DNA of 38,936 nucleotides from a bacterium (GTDB lineage Bacteria > Zixibacteria > MSB-5A5 > GN15 > FEB-12): contig JARGFS010000010.1 in assembly GCA_029211095.1 (NCBI GenBank), forward strand, positions 1-38,936, in the 5' to 3' direction. A model generated the notes under the pieces. That model did not search any database. It worked only from the letters and a program-made list of their open reading frames with translations, and was not told where the DNA came from. A program made the position numbers and the translations under genes. Below, piece by piece: positions 9,255-18,654 of this stretch. Every line of letters starts with the position of its first letter. Position 1 is the stretch's first letter.

Positions 9255-10895
9255 GTGAATAGAATCTTAACCATGTGCCTGCTTCTGTTAGCGCTCGCAA
9301 TTTCGGCGTCGGCTCAGGTCAGCGATGATGGTAAACCGGTGGTGGTTGTCACCAACGCTGATATTGTTGGGAATGTGACCTGGACAGCCGGCAATGTCTA
9401 CAACCTTTCGGGCTTTATGTATGTAGAGAGTGGAGAAAAACTGACCATTGAACCGGGCACCATAGTTAAAGGTAACCCCGGGCAGGGCGCCAACGCTTCA
9501 GCATTGATCGTGGCACGCGGAGGCCAGATCTTTGCCAACGGTACTCAGGCCCTTCCTGTCATCTTTACGTCCATTCAGGACGATCTTGATGATCCCAGTG
9601 ATATTCCCCTGGACGCCAATGGACGCGGTCTTTGGGGCGGTCTCATTATTCTCGGCAATGCCAAGATCAACACAACCACCGGCGTTGGCCAGATTGAAGG
9701 AATCCCGGAAACCGAACCCCGCGGCGCCTACGGTGGAAATGACGACAACGACAATTCCGGCGTTTTGACTTACGTTTCTATCCGTCACGGCGGTTCAGAA
9801 ATTGGTGCCGCTAACGAAATCAACGGACTCACCATGGGAGCCGTTGGCCGTGGAACTACTGTCAGTCATGTCGAAGTCTTGTTCAACCTCGATGATGGCT
9901 ACGAGTGGTTTGGTGGAACTGTAAATGCCGACCACCTGGTAACAGCATTCTGCGGAGACGATGCCTTTGACTACGATGAAGGCTGGCGCGGCGGCGTTGA
10001 ATACTCGTTCTGCATCATGTCTACCGATGTTGGCGACCGCGGCGGCGAGCATGACGGCGGTACTTCGCCTGTCGATGGCACCCCGTATGCCACTCCGCTG
10101 TTTAGCAACGTCACCTATTTCGGGCGCGGAGCTGTTAACGGCGGTCAGCGTTGTTTTGAAATTCGCGACAACTCTGGCGGCGGCTGGTACAACTCGATCT
10201 TCTATGATCACGGAACCTACGGTATCAAGGTTGAAGAAAATCTGGCTGAGCCGACTGACTCCCAGGATCGGTTGGCGGCCGGTCATATTAAATTCATGAA
10301 CAATCTCTGGTATGAATTTGGAGATGGAAACAGCACCACAGCAATTTGTAATGGTGTCGCCACAACGGAAGCAGCCATTTTTGGAAGCGGCAATGACCTC
10401 GCGGCCGATCCGGGAATCGCCAGTGTTTCCCGTATTCCCAATGGATTGCTTGATCCTCGTCCAACGAATCTGTTCGGCGCAGGATGGGGCGGATGGGTAG
10501 ATCCTCAGGGTGCCTCCGGATTCTTCCCGGCCGGGGCCGAGATTGATGTAAGCTATCCTGCATACAATTCTGGTCCGTACCCGTATGCAGGTGCCTTTGA
10601 TCCGGATCTGCCCATGACCAGTCAGTGGACTGACAACTGGACATTTTTGAGCTTTGCCGGATATCTCTCAACCGCTCCGGTAGCATGCTGTAAGTTGCGT
10701 GGTGACAACAACCACAGTGGAGCGATTGACATCTCTGACCTGACCTTCCAGGTGGACTTCCTCTTTGGCGGCGGTGCTTCGCACCCGTGCGAAGATGAAG
10801 GTGACTTTAATGCCTCAGGAGCTATTGATATCACCGACCTGACAGATATGGTTGACTTTTTGTTCGGTGGCGGTTCGGGACCGTCCCCTTGCTGA
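9255..10895 (+). CDS. Secreted beta-helix-type protein with two C-terminal dockerin-like repeats
   Basis: GTG start with GGAGGT upstream; signal peptide; LTIEPGTIVKG...LIVARGGQIFANGTQALPVIFTS; C-terminal GDNNHSGAIDISDLTFQVDFLFGGG...GDFNASGAIDITDLTDMVDFLFGGG. Confidence 0.85.
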   Translation: MNRILTMCLLLLALAISASAQVSDDGKPVVVVTNADIVGNVTWTAGNVYNLSGFMYVESGEKLTIEPGTIVKGNPGQGANASALIVARGGQIFANGTQALPVIFTSIQDDLDDPSDIPLDANGRGLWGGLIILGNAKINTTTGVGQIEGIPETEPRGAYGGNDDNDNSGVLTYVSIRHGGSEIGAANEINGLTMGAVGRGTTVSHVEVLFNLDDGYEWFGGTVNADHLVTAFCGDDAFDYDEGWRGGVEYSFCIMSTDVGDRGGEHDGGTSPVDGTPYATPLFSNVTYFGRGAVNGGQRCFEIRDNSGGGWYNSIFYDHGTYGIKVEENLAEPTDSQDRLAAGHIKFMNNLWYEFGDGNSTTAICNGVATTEAAIFGSGNDLAADPGIASVSRIPNGLLDPRPTNLFGAGWGGWVDPQGASGFFPAGAEIDVSYPAYNSGPYPYAGAFDPDLPMTSQWTDNWTFLSFAGYLSTAPVACCKLRGDNNHSGAIDISDLTFQVDFLFGGGASHPCEDEGDFNASGAIDITDLTDMVDFLFGGGSGPSPC

Positions 10896-10945
10896 TCTGA
10901 TGAATTAGTGCTCTTGTGAATTAGTGTCTCCCAGAGCACTACTGT

Positions 10946-10973
10946 TACAGGGGGCGGTAACACGCTCCCTGTA
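10946..10973. other. Intergenic hairpin between the dockerin-repeat gene and the T9SS-type gene
   Basis: ACAGGGGGCG-GTAACA-CGCTCCCTGT (one G.U), extendable by T-A; no T-tract on either side. Confidence 0.5.
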
Positions 10974-11026
10974 CAAATTGAGTATGAGAATGGAATCTTG
11001 GGAATGAATTTTACGGAGAAAATAAA

Positions 11027-11905
11027 ATGAAGAAAATGTTAAGAAATTTGATTCTTGGTGGGGTGATTCTTGCATCACCTTCGGTTTTTGCGCAGAGTGG
11101 AGCAGTTTCACTCGATCATGTCGATGGACTCATCAATTCCAGCGATACGGTGGATACAAGTACTCCGCTTACCTTTCACATAAGAATTAATAATTCCACC
11201 GGAGAAACTCTCAGAGGCGTGTCCAACGGATTTCGTATCTATTCTCCCGAAGGCGTTCTCTGGAACCAGGTGGGCGGGGCATCTACCGGAACAATTGACT
11301 CCACTATCTTTGAACTGTCAAAGGGGATTGTGATTGACACAACCGCCCTGGACCAGAATACAGATAATAAACCAGATACGATTGGAATCTGGGGAGCCCG
11401 CCTGTTTGCAGGATTGGCCAGTGGGTTTGATGATGTCTATGCCACAATCACACTTAATGTTCTGCCTAATCTGGCCGGTGGCACAATTTGCCTTGACTCA
11501 GCTTTCTTTGGCCAGTCCACCGGCGATTCCTGGCTCTGGTCGGGAGTGTCACAGGACTTCACCCCTGCCTGGGACGGACCCCATTGCTTTATTGTTCCTG
11601 CCGATCCGATGAGTGTTGAAGACGATGACTCCGAAGCTCTGCCGGAAGGAATTGAACTGATACAGAATTATCCCAACCCATTCAACCCCAGCACGACCAT
11701 TAGCTTTGAATTGTCCGAACGATCAAGCTATTCGGTTACGATCTATAATACCATCGGTCAGTTGGTGCAGGAATTCAATGGAGGAGCGACAGTCGGACGG
11801 GTCAATATAGATTGGGATGCTTCAGACTACTCAAGCGGTATCTACTTCTATCGTCTTGAAGTTGCAAGCGGAAACTATGTCAAGAAAATGGTCTTACTTA
11901 AATAA
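11027..11905 (+). CDS. Secreted protein with PorSS/T9SS type A C-terminal sorting domain
   Basis: Signal peptide; C-terminus IELIQNYPNPFNPSTTISFELSERSSYSVTIYNTIGQLVQEF...WDASDYSSGIYFYRLEVASGNYVKKMVLLK. Confidence 0.9.
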   Translation: MKKMLRNLILGGVILASPSVFAQSGAVSLDHVDGLINSSDTVDTSTPLTFHIRINNSTGETLRGVSNGFRIYSPEGVLWNQVGGASTGTIDSTIFELSKGIVIDTTALDQNTDNKPDTIGIWGARLFAGLASGFDDVYATITLNVLPNLAGGTICLDSAFFGQSTGDSWLWSGVSQDFTPAWDGPHCFIVPADPMSVEDDDSEALPEGIELIQNYPNPFNPSTTISFELSERSSYSVTIYNTIGQLVQEFNGGATVGRVNIDWDASDYSSGIYFYRLEVASGNYVKKMVLLK

Positions 11906-11932
11906 ATCTCCCCAACCATTCCTTCTCAATTC

Positions 11933-11971
11933 AAGCGGTCCTATCTCTTCTGATGGGACCGTTTGATTTTT
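11933..11971 (+). terminator. Rho-independent terminator after the T9SS-type gene
   Basis: AAGCGGTCC ... GGACCGTTT stem (one G.U), then GATTTTT. Confidence 0.7.
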
Positions 11972-12061
11972 GCGGCCAGTTTGCTTGTTTGAGGGGACTG
12001 GAGCATTGGGTTGTCGAATGACTACTGGCAGCAGTGGAACACCAGACGATGAAAAATCAAC

Positions 12062-13132
12062 TCACTGTCTTTCTTCGCTCTCCCGGCGATTGATTATCTG
12101 AACAAGCCATTCTTCGCGATTTTTAAGACGATCTATTTCAGACTGCAAACGATCTCTCTCCCCCTCATCTTCCGCTTTGTCCCGCTCCTTGTTAGTCGCT
12201 TTCAGCTTGTCGCCAATCTCTCGTAGCTTCTCATTCAGCCTTCCAATTGACTCAGCTTCGTCCGCCTTATCAAAAACAAGAGACTCCGCCTTTTCGATTT
12301 CCGATACCACTTTGTCAACCCGAGAGACCGGCGCTATGAATGCGTCTTTAGGATTATAAGCCCGGGTGTTCATGAAGGTTGGTGAGACAATTTCAATCTT
12401 TGCCTTGTGAAGAGAGTCCAGCATGCTTTCGCGCAGTCTTGAGCGGGCTGACAGAAGATGTTTTACTTCCGTCAATAATCCGGACACTTTGTAGGAAACA
12501 GAGTAGTTGCCAAGTTCAACCACATGAGCAAACGGCTCTTCCAAACCGGCATCTGAAGCTGCCTTACAGAGTAGCTCGGAGATTTTTGAGTGGGGCACAT
12601 CATAGCCGAGCGAAATATCAGCCGTAACCATTGTACCGGAAGATCGGACTACTCTCACCGGCGTGGTTATCAGGTAGAGGTTGGGAATGCTGGTCAGGTT
12701 GCGGTCTTCGGTCTGTATTTCAATATGGAAAAGGCCGCGTTCGGTCACTCGGCCAAAGTTGTCTCCGGACTGGATGAAGTCGCCAAGCTTAAAAGACCTG
12801 ACCGCCCTCAGCATCATTCCGGCCATCATGTTGCCAACAAAGGTCGTGGCCGAGAGCGCGATGGCCGCCGAAAGCAAAATGCCGATCAGGCTGAGCAGCT
12901 GGCCGCGCGTATTCTCTGTAATTGGAAGGGCCATAATTATGGCCAGCCCCCCGGCGAATGACAACAGCAGCAAACTCATCTGTATCCGAAAGCGGCTGCT
13001 GGAGGTGCCGGGAAATTTCCTGTCGAGAATCAGCCTGACTATGGTGATTATCCCAAACACAACCGCCACCGTGATCAGAGTTGGCAACAGAGCATTGACT
13101 ATTTCAACTATACGGGTAAGCAGATCACTCAT
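12062..13132 (-). CDS. MscS-family mechanosensitive ion channel with C-terminal coiled coil
   Basis: Several TM segments; GNMMAGMMLRAVRSFKLGDFIQSGDNFGRVTERGLFHIEIQTEDRNLTSIPNLYLITTPV is the MscS pore/beta core; charged C-terminus with heptad-like pattern. Confidence 0.88.
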   Translation of the reverse strand: MSDLLTRIVEIVNALLPTLITVAVVFGIITIVRLILDRKFPGTSSSRFRIQMSLLLLSFAGGLAIIMALPITENTRGQLLSLIGILLSAAIALSATTFVGNMMAGMMLRAVRSFKLGDFIQSGDNFGRVTERGLFHIEIQTEDRNLTSIPNLYLITTPVRVVRSSGTMVTADISLGYDVPHSKISELLCKAASDAGLEEPFAHVVELGNYSVSYKVSGLLTEVKHLLSARSRLRESMLDSLHKAKIEIVSPTFMNTRAYNPKDAFIAPVSRVDKVVSEIEKAESLVFDKADEAESIGRLNEKLREIGDKLKATNKERDKAEDEGERDRLQSEIDRLKNREEWLVQIINRRESEERQ

Positions 13133-13449
13133 ACTATCTACCTTTCAGGGTACTGACAGAACCAATATAAGGGCTTGACTCATTGCAGGGCAACAACATA
13201 AAGAGAGCGCTCGGACCCGCTGTTATCCTGCCGGACCGGCTCATGCAGTCGGTAGTTGCTGATTAACGGGTAGTCAGGCCGGATTGTCCGATTTGTAAAC
13301 GATTCAAAAAGGATACAATACAACAGCTGTCTCCATTTGCGGTCCAGCCTGAACGAAGCAAAACTTATCTTGAAAAATGGGTAATATATATCTATAATAA
13401 CCCGGTAGACCAGATAGTATTTGACCATTTCTTGAAAGGTGATAAAAGC

Positions 13450-16104
13450 ATGGCTCTTGAAGCAGGCAGTAAACTCGGTCCTTATGAAATAATCTCCCTC
13501 ACCGGTGCCGGTGGCATGGGCGAAGTTTACAAAGCCAAGGACACCCGTCTGGACAGAACGGTCGCTATCAAAGTACTCCCTTCGCATCTTACGGCAAGTG
13601 ATCAGATAAAGCAGCGTTTTGAGCAGGAAGCCAAGGCTATCTCCAGCCTGAATCACCCCAACATTTGTATTCTCCACGATATTGGGGAACAGGATGGCAC
13701 CGCCTACCTGGTCATGGAATTCCTTGAAGGTCAAACCCTGTCTGAGAGAATCCTTGAAGGTCCTCTCAGCAATGATCAGATGGTTGAGTATTCGCTCCAG
13801 ATTGTGGATGCCCTTGACAAGGCGCACAAGCAGGGTCTGGTCCACAGAGATCTGAAACCGGCTAACGTCATGCTGACCAAAGAGGGCGCCAAGCTGCTTG
13901 ATTTTGGACTGGCCAAACTGCAGGTTCCTTCAGGCGGCTTTGAGGAAACTTCGGGACTTACCAGAACCTCAACCCCCTTGACTCAACAGGGAACAATACT
14001 CGGCACAATTCAGTATATGTCTCCGGAACAGCTGGAAGGGTTGGAAGCCGATGCCCGCTCCGATATTTTTGCCTTTGGGGGTATTCTGTTTGAAATGGTC
14101 ACCGGTCAGAAAGCGTTCAACGGCAAGAGTCAGGCTTCGCTGATAGCCTCGGTATTGAAGGAAGAGCCAAAGTCTGTTTCCGAAGTCCAGCCGATGGCCC
14201 CGCCAATGTTCGAACGCATTATCAAACGTTGCCTGGCCAAAGATCCGGATGATCGATGGCAGACGGCGGGGGACCTTAAGCACGCCATTGAATGGACCGC
14301 CGACGGAGGCTCACAGATTGGTATTCCGAAAGCTGTTTCTACCCGGAGAAAGCGCCACTTCACTCTGGCAACCGCACTGGCCGTTCTATTTTTTGTCACC
14401 ACCGCTTATCTTTCGTTTATTTATTTCACCCAACCGGTAGAAGAGAAACTGATATCCAGGTTCACGGTTGAAGTAGAACAGGGACTCACTAACATATCAT
14501 GGCCGCGCATCTCTCCTGATGGCAAACTAATCGCCTTCCGAGGAACCGACTCAACCAACACGCGAAGAATATGGGTGCGACCCCTTAGCTCCCTTGAAGC
14601 CTATCCCCTTTTCGGCACCGAAACGGCTGACCGCCATTATTGGTCGCCGGACAGTAAGTTCCTGACCTTCTTTGATGGAAACAAGCTGATGAAAATGCCC
14701 GTTACCGGCGGTCAGAGCCAGCTGTTGAGCGAGGGGGTTAACGGGGCAGACTGCAGCTGGGGCTCAAAGGATATTATCCTGTTTGATGGAGCAGAAAGCG
14801 ATCCGCTCCGCATGGTTTCAGCAAACGGCGGACAGGTAACCACGACCGCAGAAGTTGATACCGCCTCGGGGGAGACTTTTATAGGCTGGCCCTGGTTCTT
14901 GCCGGACGGTGAGAATTTTATATTTCAGGCCAACAGCATGGATTCTACGAACAAGACCATATCAACAATTAAGCTCGGCTCAATCAATTCTTCAGACAGC
15001 AGGGTCCTGCAGGTTCTCAAACATGATGTGCGCATAGAATTCAGTGCGGGCTTCATTCTCTTTGTTCAAGACAACAACCTGATGGCCCTGCCTTTCGACG
15101 ACCAGAAATTGGAAGTAACCGGCGAAGCCAAACCAATTGCCCAGGATATCAGTTTTTCCGGCAATGCCGAAGCGTTCAGCATGGCTGACAATGGGACGTT
15201 ACTGTACCACAGCAGCAATACAAATGCGACCAGCCAGTTTATGTGGGTCGATCGAAGTGGGAAGGAGTTAAGCAAGGTTGGGGCGATTGGAAACTACCTT
15301 GACTGCAACCTCTCTCCCGATGAAACAAAACTGGTCTACGCCCTTACGGAAGATGGCAACAAGAGCAATATCTGGGTGTACGACCTGAATCGGAATGTCC
15401 CCACCAAGTTGACGTTTGATCCGTCTGATGAAGTATGGCCAATCTGGTCGCCGGATGGAGAGGCTGTCATTTATGCTTCCAACAGAGATGGTAGTTACAA
15501 CATTTATGAAAAAAACCTGAATGGTGTTGAAGAACCGCACTTGCTCTTTGGCAGTGATTCCGGACAGATTGGTCCCGGAACTTTCACTTCTGACGGGAAG
15601 CGGCTCACTTTTACTCTCTTGAAGTCAAATAGAGACATTGGCATTCTCTATCTCTCAGACAGCAATAGAATAGACATGTTTGCCAACAGTTCCTTCAGTG
15701 AGCAGATGTCTGAAATATCACCCAATGACAAATATGTTGCCTATATAAGTTCTGAATCCGGCCAGCCGGAAGCATACGTGAGGCAGCTCGACGGCAAAGG
15801 TGGGAAATGGCAGATTTCTAAGGAAGGGGCAGTCTTCCCACGCTGGCGAGCGGATGGAAAGGAACTGTACTTCTATTCCTACAGTGACAGCAAGATCGTT
15901 GCGATTCCGGTTGAAACCGACGGTCCTTTTACGGCAGGCAATCCAATTTCCCTGTTTACCGCGGCCCTTCAACAACGAATCGGATTTCAAATTGGCCCGT
16001 ACGACGTGAGCAAGGATGGGCAGAAATTTCTTTTGAATACTCGCTTAAGCGGAATATCTACGCGGAAGATGATAATCGTACTCAACATGAATGAGCAGAT
16101 TTAG
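13450..16104 (+). CDS. Serine/threonine protein kinase with C-terminal TolB/WD40-like beta-propeller
   Basis: GAGGMGEVYKAKD, VAIKVL, HRDLKPANVML, LLDFGLAK, GTIQYMSPEQL, one TM (TLATALAVLFFVTTAYLSFIYF); repeats WSPDSKFLTFF, LSPDETKLVYA, WSPDGEAVIYASNRDG. Start trimmed to MALEAG (AAGGTG upstream). Confidence 0.92.
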   Translation: MALEAGSKLGPYEIISLTGAGGMGEVYKAKDTRLDRTVAIKVLPSHLTASDQIKQRFEQEAKAISSLNHPNICILHDIGEQDGTAYLVMEFLEGQTLSERILEGPLSNDQMVEYSLQIVDALDKAHKQGLVHRDLKPANVMLTKEGAKLLDFGLAKLQVPSGGFEETSGLTRTSTPLTQQGTILGTIQYMSPEQLEGLEADARSDIFAFGGILFEMVTGQKAFNGKSQASLIASVLKEEPKSVSEVQPMAPPMFERIIKRCLAKDPDDRWQTAGDLKHAIEWTADGGSQIGIPKAVSTRRKRHFTLATALAVLFFVTTAYLSFIYFTQPVEEKLISRFTVEVEQGLTNISWPRISPDGKLIAFRGTDSTNTRRIWVRPLSSLEAYPLFGTETADRHYWSPDSKFLTFFDGNKLMKMPVTGGQSQLLSEGVNGADCSWGSKDIILFDGAESDPLRMVSANGGQVTTTAEVDTASGETFIGWPWFLPDGENFIFQANSMDSTNKTISTIKLGSINSSDSRVLQVLKHDVRIEFSAGFILFVQDNNLMALPFDDQKLEVTGEAKPIAQDISFSGNAEAFSMADNGTLLYHSSNTNATSQFMWVDRSGKELSKVGAIGNYLDCNLSPDETKLVYALTEDGNKSNIWVYDLNRNVPTKLTFDPSDEVWPIWSPDGEAVIYASNRDGSYNIYEKNLNGVEEPHLLFGSDSGQIGPGTFTSDGKRLTFTLLKSNRDIGILYLSDSNRIDMFANSSFSEQMSEISPNDKYVAYISSESGQPEAYVRQLDGKGGKWQISKEGAVFPRWRADGKELYFYSYSDSKIVAIPVETDGPFTAGNPISLFTAALQQRIGFQIGPYDVSKDGQKFLLNTRLSGISTRKMIIVLNMNEQI

Positions 16105-16173
16105 CCAGGAAACCAAACACTCCTGGTGATGAGCGAGCCTTCTATTTCTTGTATGGAGGAGCCGCTCCCCTTT

Positions 16174-17916
16174 CTACCAGCTGCCGCCGCCCCCACCGCC
16201 GCCACCGCCACCTGATGATCCCCCACCTGATGAGCCGGAACTGCGTGGCGCGGAGAAAGTGGCCGTGGACAGATGCGAAGTTGTCGTATTGATAGCATCT
16301 GAAAAGGCTACCGGGTGGAAGTGCGTCATACCGTGCGCCCCCACATACCAGGCGGGCATATTCTGCTCAATCCCTTCAAACGCCTTGGCCCACCGGTCAA
16401 CCACATCCAGAGCGATAGCATACGGAAGGTACTTACTGAACAGATCTTTGTCTTCCATCCGCTCCAATTTGTCTTTTTCCGCTCGCTCCAGAAATTCCTG
16501 AAAACCGAGCACGTCGGCAAGCGCCAGAGCTCCCTGTCTGGTCTTGGCTGGCATTGCTTTGGAAAAGAGAAAAAACGGCATGGCAGTTAATATTGAGATG
16601 ATAATTAATTTTGGCTGAAGACTGAAATCTGTTGAGATTAATTGTGAGACCCCGGCCAGTATCAGCACCAGGGCTCCATACCCCATGTACCTGCCCACAG
16701 TCTGTTGCGGTGAGGTAGCAAAAAATCGATGACTGACAAGTTGCTTGTAAATTGCCTTGGACAGTTTGGGAAGATACTTGTAGAATTTGTTCTTCAAGTC
16801 CGAGACAAGAACTTCTGTCTTCCCGTTCTGGAACAGACCAGCCATCAGCCACTGTTCAAACTCGGTGAGTTCCTGAAACTCAGTCTTAAGGGCTGTAAGT
16901 TTGTAGTCCTTCCTGGAAAACACGAGAATCTTCATTTCCACTTCTTCTATTTTCAGATAGCCTTTTACGGCCAGACCAACCATGGTGGCGGAAATATCTC
17001 GGGGGTCAAGGTTCTCATCAATCAGCGTTCCAACTTCGGCAGCCGTAAGTTCCCTGCCGTTAACTTCGGGCGGGTTGTATTTTACTACCGTCGCCTCCCT
17101 GACTTTTGGATCACGCCCCTTTTTCTTCCAGTGCGAAAACATGAAAAAGAAAGAGATTATCGGGAGGATGAAACCCCAGTTTTCAGGGAGATTTAAGGCA
17201 AGCAGGGACCTTTCAAAATCTGACGGTTCGGCAACTATCCCTTTATCAAATGAGAAGGCGATCGTCATTCCTTCATTTGGATTAAGTGGAGCAGTTGAGT
17301 AGAACTTACCACCGTTCTCTGAAGATTCAAAATAGCAGTCAGACTTTTTGGAACCAAACTCGCCGGTATAACAGGAGAAATCCATATTCCGGATCTCACT
17401 GGGCGTATTGATAGTTACCTGAGCGCTCACTTGCTCAATCTCGGCCAGCCAGAAATTACCGGTGACATTCCAGTAGAGTTCATCATGATCTTCAAAGTAG
17501 AGAAGACCATTCTCCACGCGATAGACGATCCTGTATTCCTGTTCCCCCCGGACATACTTGTCTGCATCCCCAATACGGATATTGACCACGTTGCCAGTCT
17601 TGCTCGTCTTACTTGTTAAACGATTGCCGTTGCCGTCGGTTACCGAGATAACATCAATTGGCATGAGCACAGTGCGGCCAAGTTCATCTTCGTACCGGAA
17701 GGGAATCTCACGATATATCCCGTGCTTTTCCCGATGAAAATCTACTGCAATATACTCTGAGACAGTAAAACTGCCATCTTCGTCTATTACGATATCGGCG
17801 CGAAAATCATTGATGGTGAAGTGCTGGGCATGACTGACAATCGGCGACAGGAGAAGGCATCCAAGAATGAGTAGTTTTGCAAAAAGAAGGGCAGCTTTCA
17901 TAATAGTGTCCGTCAC
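16174..17916 (-). CDS. DUF2207-family membrane protein with Gly/Ser-rich C-terminal tail
   Basis: FTINDFRADIVIDEDGSFTVSEYIAVDF...HGIYREIPF; TM segments; C-terminal SSGGGSSGGGGGGGGGGSW; directly downstream of lemA-like gene. Confidence 0.88.
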   Translation of the reverse strand: MTDTIMKAALLFAKLLILGCLLLSPIVSHAQHFTINDFRADIVIDEDGSFTVSEYIAVDFHREKHGIYREIPFRYEDELGRTVLMPIDVISVTDGNGNRLTSKTSKTGNVVNIRIGDADKYVRGEQEYRIVYRVENGLLYFEDHDELYWNVTGNFWLAEIEQVSAQVTINTPSEIRNMDFSCYTGEFGSKKSDCYFESSENGGKFYSTAPLNPNEGMTIAFSFDKGIVAEPSDFERSLLALNLPENWGFILPIISFFFMFSHWKKKGRDPKVREATVVKYNPPEVNGRELTAAEVGTLIDENLDPRDISATMVGLAVKGYLKIEEVEMKILVFSRKDYKLTALKTEFQELTEFEQWLMAGLFQNGKTEVLVSDLKNKFYKYLPKLSKAIYKQLVSHRFFATSPQQTVGRYMGYGALVLILAGVSQLISTDFSLQPKLIIISILTAMPFFLFSKAMPAKTRQGALALADVLGFQEFLERAEKDKLERMEDKDLFSKYLPYAIALDVVDRWAKAFEGIEQNMPAWYVGAHGMTHFHPVAFSDAINTTTSHLSTATFSAPRSSGSSGGGSSGGGGGGGGGGSW

Positions 17917-17921
17917 CGGAT

Positions 17922-18479
17922 TCAGGAGAAATCCGGCTTGATAGCATTGCGTTCTTCGGGAGTCTCTATTTCAAAAAATTCCTTTTTGGTGAAATTGAAC
18001 ATAGAGGCTACCATGGCCGAAGGAAACGTTTCGGTCTTTATGTTGTAGTCTCTAACCACGGCGTTGTAGTATCTCCGGGCTGATTCAATATCACTCTCAA
18101 TCTCTTCAAACTGTTTTTGAAGTTCCAAGAAATTGCTGTTCGCTTTTAGGTCGGGGTATGCTTCGGAGACGGCAAACAAAGACTTCAGGGTGCCGGTCAA
18201 CATATTGTGTCCGGCGGCAATCTCTTCAGGAGACCCGCCTTGCATAGCCTGTGATCTGGCTTTGGTCACTTTTTCAAAGAGTCCGCTTTCGTGCTTAGCA
18301 TATCCTTTGACGGTCTCGACCAGGGCAGGCACGAGGTTGTATCTCTTTTTCAGTTGGACATCAATATCCGACCAGGAGGACTCGGCGGTCGTGCGAAGTT
18401 TTACCAGGCCGTTGTAAATGGCGATAGCAAACATGGCCAGCGCAATGATCGCACCTATAAATATTAGGAAAGCTGTCAA
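17922..18479 (-). CDS. LemA family protein
   Basis: N-terminal TM then YNGLVKLRTTAESSWSDIDVQLKKRYNLVPALVETVKGYAKHE...RRYYNAVVRDYNIKTETFPS. Confidence 0.93.
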   Translation of the reverse strand: MTAFLIFIGAIIALAMFAIAIYNGLVKLRTTAESSWSDIDVQLKKRYNLVPALVETVKGYAKHESGLFEKVTKARSQAMQGGSPEEIAAGHNMLTGTLKSLFAVSEAYPDLKANSNFLELQKQFEEIESDIESARRYYNAVVRDYNIKTETFPSAMVASMFNFTKKEFFEIETPEERNAIKPDFS

Positions 18480-18654
18480 GTGAACTCCTTTTACATACTT
18501 AAGTTCTGACTGTTTTCATCTGTTTCAAGAATTCGATGCATCGGTAAAATGCAACCGTAATCCTTACCCGTCAAGTTTAGACATTCTTCACCAGCAATTG
18601 CTGCAAATTTATATTTTCTGTTAACAGATTTGTTCAATTCCTGCTTACATTGCA

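Noticed and set aside
13180-13845. 221-aa minus-strand ORF overlapping the kinase start
   Set aside because: Antisense to the conserved kinase domain; no recognisable motifs; typical antisense-frame ORF.
16150-16225. CCGCCGCCC/CCACCG low-complexity tract as a DNA repeat
   Set aside because: Explained by the Gly/Ser-rich C-terminus of the DUF2207 protein.
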